Positions 48,001 to 55,591 of a stretch of 64,000 nucleotides of DNA are shown in pieces (the stretch's first letter is position 1; each line of letters opens with the position of its first letter). The translations under genes were made by a program, and so were the position numbers. Below the pieces are notes generated by a model. That model was not told the origin of the DNA. It saw nothing but the letters and a program-made list of their open reading frames with translations, and ran no database searches. The DNA comes from Actinostola sp. cb2023 (taxonomy: Eukaryota > Cnidaria > Anthozoa > Actiniaria > Actinostolidae): assembly GCA_033675265.1 (NCBI GenBank), contig JAUJYZ010000276.1, positions 62,001-126,000 of the forward strand, given 5' to 3'.

Positions 48001-50485
48001 TTAGGGGTATGAGGTTGAACATTGTCGTATGGCTTGTGCTTGATATTTCCCTTTGCGTACCGTGACGTAATGTCCAAGCATTCTAGTTGCATGGTTAATG
48101 TTGAGCAATGATTTCCCTTAGCGTTATTATTATTATTATAGCGTTCTGCACCCTATATATTGTCAAGACGGTGCAAATTCGACTGAGTTGTTCGGTTTTG
48201 GGTATATTTGTGTTTTCGACATTTGCAGATTTGCTGCTTCTCGCATTTGCATCCAATTTGGTGTTGTATTGTTTCTCTTTGTTGTTGTCCCTCCCTCCAC
48301 ACCTCCCTTTGTTTCCTTTCCTTTGTGATTGTCTCCCTTTGTTCTTCCCGTTTTCGCATATCATTGATTGTGCGTGCCTTACGGTATTTTCACTGTTGGC
48401 CCTTTGTGGGCGCTACAAGAATTAGTAATTCGGTGATGGTGTTGTGCCTCAGATACGTATACTGTCCCTGTTCGTTTTATTTTCGGTTTATTTCCGTTCC
48501 TCTAACGTACATTTTGTGAAGTTTTTGTTTTGTGTCCTCTCCCGCGCTATTTGGGTTTTCCCTATCTCCTATGCCGGTAGCCTGAAAGGGTGTCTAATGC
48601 CCTAGTCGGATTACTGACGCTCAGGCTGTCATCCCTTGGGTGGGTTACTCCCGCGCAGAAACGCTTTACCTTATATTTCCATCTCCTTTTACCACCCAAG
48701 GGCTGGCAGCCTGTAGATTATTGATTCACGCCCACCTTTCTGTGGCTGCAGCTGCCTCCATATATAGTGTCATACACTAGCTAAAACAGTCTCGCGCGTT
48801 TCACTATGCCTTCCACGTAAGCCACTCATCCTAAGTTTTGGGTGGCTGGAGGGTCCTGCCTAGTTAAGTTTTGGACTTGGCTTTTTGAGTATTGGCAAAG
48901 GTCTCGAGTGACTTGGTATTAGACCGCATCAAACGCTAAGCTTCTGGGCGCGGGCGCATTTCTCCATCTCTTATTAAGCGAGCGTGAAAGGGACTGCCGC
49001 GAATAGTATGCTATTCGCGCCAGTCCCTTGCAGCGCGAGTATAAATAAGAGCTCTGCATCTAATTACTGCCCAGTTCGCGTAAGAACCCTTCGGCTATTG
49101 GCTACTGGCTTGACACTCTCTTTCGCGCTTGCCTCCCAAAGCTACCGTGCTCTTTCCTCTCCCCTCCCTGACCCTATCCCTTTGCACTTCCAACTCACTC
49201 AAGCGCGGTTGCATTTCTCCATCTCTTATTAAGCGAGCGTGAAAGGGACTGCCGCGAATAGTATGCTATATAGATATGTTCCCCCGAATAAGGTATGGAT
49301 TTTGAACCTCCAGATCCTTAATTTGGGTACCGACCATATTTTGCTTTTTCACCATAAAATAAAATATTCGATCTTTAACTATTTGGGTACACTTTTTTTA
49401 TATTGATAAAAAATCCGCTTAGCGTAACAGCCAGCGTATGTAATTCTGATATTAGCGATTTCCAAAGGAATACTATTAACTTTTGCATTAAATTGGGTCT
49501 ATTTTTCTCCTACAGGTATGAATTTTCAAATTTTTCATCCTAAAATAGGGTCAGGGTTTCGACATCCCGGCGGCACACCCCTATCCTAAATTTCCGGGAG
49601 TACCCCCCCCCCCCCCCATCCCCCTCCGGGAAATAGATAAAATATTCAAGTTGATAGTTGACGGCTGCCATGAATATATTCATACATTCGCGATAGGTTC
49701 CACATGCAAGTACAATTAAAAACATATTTCCTCTTCCGTAATAGCCATGACATTCAATTTAATTCCGTTGTAGCAAAACGCCCGGAAAAAAAACATTAAA
49801 AAAAGCGCTTGGGAAGAAGGTCATATTCTATGGCGAGTGTTGCCAGCCAACAAGTTAAAGAACAAAGAACAAATTGGTTCATTTTACTAAGTTGTCATTA
49901 GACGGGAGACTGTGTTTCGCCAGATGGACACATATCTTTACTCGCTTATAATTGATTGGCATATAAACATTTGCATTAAAGTCACTAAACTGCATAGTAA
50001 GCAGAGAGTTTCATAAAATAAGCAAACTTCTCCAAACGATTTCCAAGACTTTGATATAGCCCTCGATATTGGTACTGTAATATTATTTTTAAACTTAAAG
50101 ATAGAATTATAAAGAAATTGTTCCACCTTACCTTAAGACTATAATGAGTGAATTCCTGGTCGGCTTTCAAATATCTGCCATTATTGAACTTATCAACAGA
50201 AAGCAACTCGCATAAATGAAGTCCCTTGTTTCTGTCCTTCGCCTTCAAGTTAACAGAACGACACCAAGGCGTATCAATGCAGCCTTCGACACAATCTGGT
50301 TGGTTGAGTGCATTTGTGGTCGTCTGCTTGACATTCGATGCGTTGGCCAGGAAAACAAGAATACGACCAGGTAATACGTCAAAATGAAATGCTGAAAACT
50401 TTGGGTGTTCGCTGTCTGATGCATACGTGTTTCGTGCTGACAACAGTAACTGCACAATAGTGAAGTATGCCACCGACAATGGCAT
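39089..50485 (-). CDS. Secreted PAN-EGF-cbEGF-cbEGF-TLDc protein, complete, six exons
   Basis: Exons: 50485-50132, 44837-44717, 44228-44106, 41258-41127, 40110-39856, 39402-39089 (TGA). Lengths 354, 121, 123, 132, 255, 314 join in phase 0,1,1,1,1 and give 432 residues. Residues 1 to about 22 ([17 protein letters not shown]...) are a signal peptide. A PAN/Apple domain follows to 118 ([29 protein letters not shown]). An EGF module (119-159, [16 protein letters not shown]) and two calcium-binding EGFs starting DIDEC and DINEC, each with the C-x-N-x4-Y-x-C-x-C hydroxylation consensus. Residues about 245-432 are a TLDc domain ([60 protein letters not shown]). I expect an extracellular matrix or adhesion role, by inference. 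ATTAAA at 39025-39030 (minus) is the nearest poly(A)-like signal. Confidence 0.93.
39464..39760. mobile_element. TACAGCTATTTC MITE, diverged copy 3
   Basis: CAGCTATTTCAAAAAACG left and TTTTTTTAAATAGCTGTA right; inner CCAAGACCGAAATGCATTTT and reverse-like ATGCCATTTGGTCTTGG. Lies in the last TLDc intron. Confidence 0.7.
40127..40554. mobile_element. TTAGCCATTACC...GGACTGGGA element
   Basis: Left TTAGCCATTACCAAAACGAG then CAGGGGACTGGGA; right TCCCAGTCCCCTGCTCGTTT then AGGTAATGGCTAA. The same ends, diverged, appear in the larger element at 41695-43891. It lies in the intron between TLDc exons 4 and 5. Confidence 0.75.
40761..41106. mobile_element. 346-bp near-perfect palindrome with 7-bp target duplication
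   Basis: Ends CACAGGTAGCCCAAGGTA and reverse; arms of about 150 bp match closely (CCAATGAACTCTAACCTTCC, ACTACAGGAAGGTTAGAG). Flanked by GCAGTAC at 40754-40760 and 41107-41113. It lies 11 bp from the splice donor of TLDc exon 4 (donor GT at 41126-41125). Confidence 0.9.
41311..41522. mobile_element. Palindromic MITE upstream of TLDc exon 4
   Basis: TCTTTCTATGTTCACTGAGT, TTTTACTTTTGCTGTATCGG and ACCTTGCTGTTCTT on the left have close reverse complements on the right. It lies about 50 bp upstream of the exon 4 acceptor. Confidence 0.8.
41950..43583. mobile_element. CAGGAGCCCATAAG element, copy 2 (1634 bp)
   Basis: Ends CAGGAGCCCATAAGTAGGAG and reverse; inner arms GTGTCACAGCGTTTTCACAA, GTGTGGTTATTTTTAGAACA, TTTTCCCGCGAAA, GACCAATCAGAGAACGTTTC, all mirrored on the right. 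Flanked by TTTCTTT at 41943-41949 and 43584-43590. Interior has no transposase; a serine/acidic-rich 61-codon minus frame at 43277-43462 ([20 protein letters not shown]) lies next to the right arm and is the only coding-like patch. Confidence 0.88.
43765..43866. mobile_element. 102-bp TAGCACTATCCACCGG hairpin MITE
   Basis: TAGCACTATCCACCGGTAAG left, CTTATCCGGTGGATAGTGCTA-type right (mirrored). It interrupts the right arm of the 41695-43891 element between GGCTAA and TTCACC. Confidence 0.85.
44932..45066 (+). mobile_element. CACAGG-family short element, copy B
   Basis: CACAGGGAGCCCAACATAAT, CTACCACAGGAAACCCATAA, GACGCGCGCATACAAAT, ending ACTTGGGCTACCTGTG. It lies in TLDc intron 1, about 95 bp upstream of exon 2. 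Confidence 0.8.
45096..46751. mobile_element. TGGCCCATTTCGCGG element, 1656 bp
   Basis: Arms of about 75 bp: TGGCCCATTTCGCGGTTAAT, ACCCTGTGGATTAACACGGA, GCGAGGCAATTTCGGGCAAC with reverse complement at 46677-46751. A solo end is at 15950-16060. It is interrupted by the 45490-46386 element; the outer remainder keeps a lysine/glutamate-rich frame (45192-45489) that might be a remnant coding piece. Confidence 0.8.
45490..46386. mobile_element. CACTA/EnSpm-like non-autonomous element, 897 bp
   Basis: Ends CACGGCGGGCGTAAATGGCC and the reverse, with CCTAAAATCGG next; flanked by CCA at 45487-45489 and 46387-46389. CAC...GTG ends with a 3-bp duplication fit the CACTA/EnSpm group. AT-rich interior with three ATGACGTCAT-type palindromes and no long frame. 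Nested in 45096-46751. Confidence 0.7.
47108..49268 (+). mobile_element. Tandem pair of a GCTATTCGCGCC element (long plus short unit)
   Basis: Unit 1 (47108-49009) and unit 2 (49010 to about 49263) both begin GCTATTCGCGCCAGTCCCTT, followed by GCGCGAGTATAAATAAGAGC, and both end GCGTGAAAGGGACTGCCGCG then AATAGTAT. Start and end are inverted relatives of each other. GCTAT stands at 47108, 49010 and 49264, one before each unit and one after the last. A TATA-like box TATAAATA (about 47138) lies upstream of an ATG frame at 47219-47350 of 43 codons ([18 protein letters not shown]...) with a possible donor inside. Superfamily not recognised. It lies in TLDc intron 1. Confidence 0.6.
47372..47868 (+). 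repeat. Five-copy 99/100-bp tandem repeat with alternating variants
   Basis: Copies start TTTCCCTCGGCTCC at 47372, 47472, 47571, 47671 and 47770. Copies 2 and 4 share GTATGTTGAACTCTACAGTG; copies 1, 3 and 5 share GTGTGTTGAACTCT. So the real period is a dimer of about 199 bp. Confidence 0.9.
49270..49620. mobile_element. Right part of an older GGGGGTACTCCC element
   Basis: The left end GCAGGGGGTACTCCCATATA (47084-47105) and the right part (TATGTTCCCCCGAATAAGGT through GGGAGTACCCCC) look like one element split by the 47108-49268 insertion. The right end runs into 15 C at 49603-49617. Confidence 0.55.
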
Positions 50486-50940
50486 TTTGTTTCGCACCGA
50501 GTCGAGCACGGCCGGGTTTGAAGCGAACTTCAAAAAGCTACGCCTTTCAAGTGGCTAATTTCGGTGATCATACAACTGAACTGACGAGGCCGAAACCATA
50601 ACTGTAATTGAAATATTTTTCTATTCAAATACTTTTTTATATTGGACTAACAATTAGTCCTAATACCAAATACGCAAAGCATTTTACTCTTAATTACATT
50701 AGATATTCATGATCCATCGACCAATGAGGGGCCGGACTTATTTTGGTCACGTGGTCATAGCTGATAAACAGTCCCCGTATGATTGAGTGCCAAGACAATA
50801 GCTGGACATATTTAGAACTAGTTTCCACCTGGATACAATTAACTTACTGTAACAGTAATACATCTTCATCTGACTCCATCGAAACACCGAGAAGTTACTT
50901 CAAATGCACATTAATTATTCATCAGATTCAGGTCAGCCAA
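50486..50940. promoter_or_regulatory. Upstream flank of the TLDc gene
   Basis: Sequence immediately before the TLDc start, first part of the shared 5-kb region between two divergent genes. A GGTCACGTGGTCA E-box-like motif is at about 50745. No clear TATA box; promoter role is inferred from position only. Confidence 0.3.
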
Positions 50941-51257
50941 TACACCTTTTTACCGATACGGCGGCCATCTTGAATAATGGAGAAATTATGGGATACCCAG
51001 GGTGCAAGCTAGTAACCATTTGGCTATGAAAAACTACGAAAACCTAAGCAATGAATTTGTACAAAATTATACAACAATACACAACACATGTAGATAGTAA
51101 GCCATACAACACTATGGTTAGAGTGAAATAGAAAAATAATATATTGACGTGACTCCACATGTACAGTTTTTGGGTCATTTGCACCCTGAGTATCCCATAA
51201 TGTTATAGCCAAAACAATAGAATCCAAAATGGCCGCCATATCGGTAAAAAGGTCTAT
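50941..51257 (-). mobile_element. ATAGACCTTTTTACC MITE, copy 2
   Basis: Reverse-oriented relative of 22934-23264 along its whole length (GGCGGCCATCTTGAATAATG, CCCAGGGTGCAAGC, ATATTGACGTGACTCCAC, ATCGGTAAAAAGGTCTAT). Confidence 0.85.
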
Positions 51258-51372
51258 CACGAGGGCTTTAAGTATTAGATCAAACACGAGAAACAGTCAG
51301 TTCATTTGATATTCAGCATCGAGAACTGTTACTTACAACGGCCACCTCGGGACTAAATTTGGTGGCCGTTAT

Positions 51373-52630
51373 AATAGTTTCGCTACGTGTGCAATGCACT
51401 ATGGTCTAGAAACTAGCCGCCATGTTGTTTCTTGCATCCAGACATAGACATCCTCGATGAACAGTGTGAACACAGCTGTTAATAATTCATGAAATAGTTT
51501 CGCTACGTGTGCAATGCATTGTGGACTAGAAACTAGCCGCCATGTTGTTTCTTGCATCCAGACATAGACATCCTCGATGAACAGTGTGAACACAGCTGTT
51601 AATAATTCATGAAATAGTTTCGCTACGTGTGCAATGCATTGTGGACTAGAAACTAGCCGCCATGTTCTTTTCTACATCCAAACATAGACATCCTCGATGA
51701 ACAGTGTGAACACAGCTGTTAATAATTCATAAAATAGTTTCGCTACGTGTGCAATGCATTGTGGACTAGAAACTAGCCGCCATGTTGTTTCCTGCATCCA
51801 GACATAGACATCCTCGATAAACAGTGTGAACACAGCTGTAAATAATTCATGAAATAGTTTCGCTACGTGTGCAATGCATTGTGGACTAGAAACTAGCCGC
51901 CATGTTGTTTCTTGCATCCAGACATAGACATCCTCGATGGCAGTGTGAACACAGCTGTTAATAATTCATAAAATAGTTTCGCTAATTGTGCAATGCATTG
52001 TGGGATAGAAACTAGCCGCCATGTTGTTTCTTGCATCCAGACATAGACATCCTCGATAAACAGTGTGAACACAGCTGTTAATAATTCATGAAATAGTTTC
52101 GCTACGTGTGCAATGCATTGTGGACTAGAAACTAGCCGCCATGTTCTTTTCTACATCCAGACATAGACATCCTCGATGAACAGTGTGAACACAGCTGTTA
52201 ATAATTCATGAAATAGTTTCGCTACGTGTGCAATGCATTGTGGGATAGAAACTAGCCGCCATGTTCTTTTCTACATCCAGACATAGACATTCTCGATGAA
52301 CAGTGTGAACACAGCTGTTAATAATTCATGAAATAGTTTCGTGTGCAATGCATTATGGTCTAGAAACTAGCCGCCATGTTCTTTTCTACATCCAGACATA
52401 GACATTCTCGATGAACAGTGTGAACACAGCTGTTAATAATTCATAAAATAGTTTCGCTACGTGTGCAATGCATTGTGGGATAGAAACTAGCCGCCATGTT
52501 CTTTTCTACATCCAGACATAGACATCCTCGATGAACAGTGTGAACACAGCTGTTAATAATTCATGAAATAGTTTCGCTACGTGTGCAATGCATTATGGTC
52601 TAGAAACTAGCCGCCATGTTGTTTCCTGCA
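51373..52630 (+). repeat. 120-bp satellite, about 10.5 copies
   Basis: Unit contains AATAGTTTCGCTACGTGTGC, TAGAAACTAGCCGCCATGTT and CAGTGTGAACACAGCTGTTA. 120 is divisible by 3, so minus-strand frames repeat a 40-residue block; this is a satellite effect. Two sub-types differ at TTGTTTCTTGCATCC versus TTCTTTTCTACATCC. Confidence 0.95.
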
Positions 52631-53237
52631 TCATCGATGTATTTATTATGTGATATTTACTTAACCTTTATTTCCAAGAACCCGGATGTATTGAATTATT
52701 TATTTATTACAGTTTTCTCCAATGAAATAATAATATATAAATGTAATCAATTATTAACAAGTTTTATGTCTAATAACACAACCAGACATCTAAACTGTCA
52801 GTAAAGTGTGATGCGACATCTGTTTTCTAAAGATGCTCGGGGTTTCTCGGCTACAGTAAGCTGATTCCTTCAGGTAACTATATAGATATAACTACAATTA
52901 ATGAATGCTTTAGGTGTTGTTATATAAAGCAAAATAAAAAAATTAAGAAGCTAGGGAATGACACGTACGGTTCAGTTGATAGACGAAGGTTGCGAAGAAG
53001 ACAATTGGCTCGGCTTCGCTTTGGAAAGTATTTCCCGATAATTACCTCTACGTGCTCCACGACTGATATCAAACTAAAAGTACAAATAAATGTTAAGTAT
53101 TTGGTTAATTAATGATACGGCTTTCAAGATAAAGGACACTATATGGTTGCTTAAACACTACCCGCATGATTTTACGCCTCATCGATTGTCGGTTAATTCT
53201 CTGTTCAACAGTGCTATAAAAGTAAATACTTCATTGT
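52631..53237. other. No gene recognised
   Basis: Unique AT-rich spacer between two satellites; no exon with splice context was found. Confidence 0.3.
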
Positions 53238-54042
53238 TATTCTATTCTGTTCTATTCTATTCTATTCTATTCTATTCTATTCTATTCTATTCTATTCTAT
53301 TCTATTCTATTCTATTCTATTCTATTCTATTCTATTCTATTCTATTCTATTCTGTTCTATTCTTTTCTATTCTATTCTATTCTATTCTATTCTATTCTAT
53401 TCTATTCTATTCTATTCTATTCTATTCTATTCTATTCTATTCTATTCTATTCTATTCTATTCTATTCTATTCTATTCTATTCTATTCTATTCTATTCTAT
53501 TCTGTTCTATTCTATTCTATTCTATTCTATTCTATTCTATTCTGTTCTGTTCTGTTCTATTCTATTCTATTCTATTCTATTCTATTCTATTCTGTTCTAT
53601 TCTTTTCTTTCTATTCTATTCTATCCTATTCTATTCTTTTCTATTCTTTTCTATTCTATTCTATTCCATTCTATTTTCACTATTCTATTCTGTTCTGTTC
53701 TATTCTATTCTATTCTATTCTATTCTATTCTATTCTATTCTATCCTATTCTATTCTATTCTATTCTGTTCTATTCTATTCTATCCTATTCTATTCTGTTC
53801 TATTCTATTCTTCTATCCTATTCTATTCTATTCTATTCTGTTCTATTCTTTTCTATTCTTTTCTATTCTATTCTATTCTATTCTATTCTATTCTATTCCA
53901 TTCTATTTTCACTATTCTATTCTGTTCTATCCTGTTCTATTCTATTCTATTCTATTCTGTTCTATTCTTTTCTATTCTATTCTATTCTATTCTATTCTAT
54001 TCTATTCTATTCTATTCTATTCCATTTTATACTATTCTATTC
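53238..54042 (+). repeat. (ATTCT)n pentanucleotide array, about 800 bp
   Basis: Roughly 160 units with interspersed ATTCTG, ATCCT and TTTTC variants. Stop-free in one frame, giving a 340-codon YSILF-type open frame, rejected as a gene. Confidence 0.95.
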
Positions 54043-54179
54043 AATTATTTTATATAGTTGGTGTATGATGTCTAACGATCGTTACCGACTCAATAAATGT
54101 AGATGTAGATAGATAGAAAGTAATTCAATGTTCTCTGAAATAGCCACGATTGGCCTGAAATATGACAGTTGTTTAGAGA

Positions 54180-54440
54180 CACTTGAGACACACTGGCAAC
54201 CCGGGGAGAGGAGCGGGGGGGGGGGGGGGGGGGGGGGGGTACTCCCTTACATGAGGTGTGACGGGGATGTTCTTCGTACCTTTTAAGGTTTGAAATCCAC
54301 GATTTGGTACTGCTCAGGGGTTTCATATTTAAAAGCACCACCAAGACTCCAAGTCGGTACCTTTTAGGGTGTCTGTCAGCAAATAAAAATGTGACAGTTT
54401 TAATGATATTACGATCCCCTAATACTTTTTGCGAGTTCTG
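54180..54440. mobile_element. GGGTACTCCC-type element fragment with poly-G run
   Basis: 25 G at 54215-54239 lead directly into TACTCCCTTACATGAGG, then GGTACCTTTTAGGGTGTC, resembling the terminus of the elements near 47090 and 49600. No matching right end was established. Confidence 0.5.
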
Positions 54441-54702
54441 AGGCGTCGCCAATTCACCGCTAAATGCAAAGGGATTAATATACCTATGTTTTAGATGGAG
54501 AATTATTTCATGCCAGCTGTTTCATGCCACGCCCACTTGGAAGTGACTCGGGTAACAAGTTTAGGGTTCATTTTCAAAATGAGCATCCCCGTCACTTTCA
54601 GGACTGGCGGTAAGCCTGGGAAGTTGTCGAACGCGTTCTCTTCAAAGCTTGCCGTATTTAATTGGGAATGTCCAGAACCTTGGAAATTGAAATTTCCAAC
54701 GA

Positions 54703-55352
54703 ACAAGGTTTTGCACATTTTCATAGAATTTCCAAGGTTTTGCACATTTCCAAAGAATTTCCGAGGTTTTGCACATTTTCAAAGAATTTCCGAGGTTTTG
54801 CACATTTTCAAAGAATTTCCAAGGTTTTGCACATTTTCAAAGAATTTCCAAGGTTTTGCACATCTTCAAAGAATTTCCGAGGTTTTGCACATTTTCAAAG
54901 AATTTCCAAGGTTTTGCACATTTTCATAGAATTTCCAAGGTTTTGCACATTTCCAAAGAATTTCCGAGGTTTTGCACATTTTCAAAGAATTTCCAAGGTT
55001 TTGCACATTTTCAAAGAATTTCCAAGGTTTTGCACATCTTCAAAGAATTTCCAAGGTTTTGCACATTTCCAAAGAATTTCCGAGGTTTTGCACATTTTCA
55101 AAGAATTTCCAAGGTTTTGCACATTTTCAAAGAATTTCCAAGGTTTTGCACATTTCCTAAAAATTCCGAGGTTTTGCACATTTTCAAAGAAGTTTCCAAG
55201 GTTTTGCACATTTTCAAAGAATTTCCGAGGTTTCGCACATTTTCAAAGAATTTCCAAGGTTTTGCACATTTTCAAAGAATTTAATTCCGAGGTTTTGCAC
55301 ATTTTCAAAGAATTTCCGAGGTTTTTGCACATTTTCAAAGAATTTCCAAGGT
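54703..55352 (+). repeat. 29-bp minisatellite, about 22 copies
   Basis: Unit AAGGTTTTGCACATTTTCAA followed by AGAATTTCC, with AAGG/GAGG and TTTTC/TTTCC variants. 29 bp is not a multiple of three, so all three frames rotate through the array and stay open; the HIFKEFPRFCTF-type frames are artefacts. It lies just upstream of the first found pentraxin exon, probably in intron 1 or the promoter. Confidence 0.95.
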
Positions 55353-55591
55353 TCGAAGAGCTTGCGCTTTTTCCGGTGAAGAGTCCTGATTCTTCTTCTG
55401 GCATTATCATATTTACTCACAAAAAAATATATAGAAAAGGGTAGGCTCATGGTAGGTTCTCGATGTACCAAGTAGCACACGTTTGACATATTTATAAGAA
55501 CATCCTACTGATTGTTCCTGTTCCCTAATTTTATTCGAGATCAGAATCCCGATCGATATTTACAGACATCGACTCTTTTTATAAATTTCAG

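Noticed and set aside
51399..51917. Minus-strand frames repeating MQETTWRLVSSPQCIAHV
   Set aside because: 120-bp satellite whose unit is a multiple of three; no splice or start context.
53090..54112. 340-codon open frame of YSILF repeats
   Set aside because: Translation of the ATTCT array; the pentamer has no stop in this frame.
54495..55444. Open frames with FKEFPRFCTFSKNF repeats
   Set aside because: 29-bp minisatellite; every frame rotates through the unit, so length is not evidence of coding.
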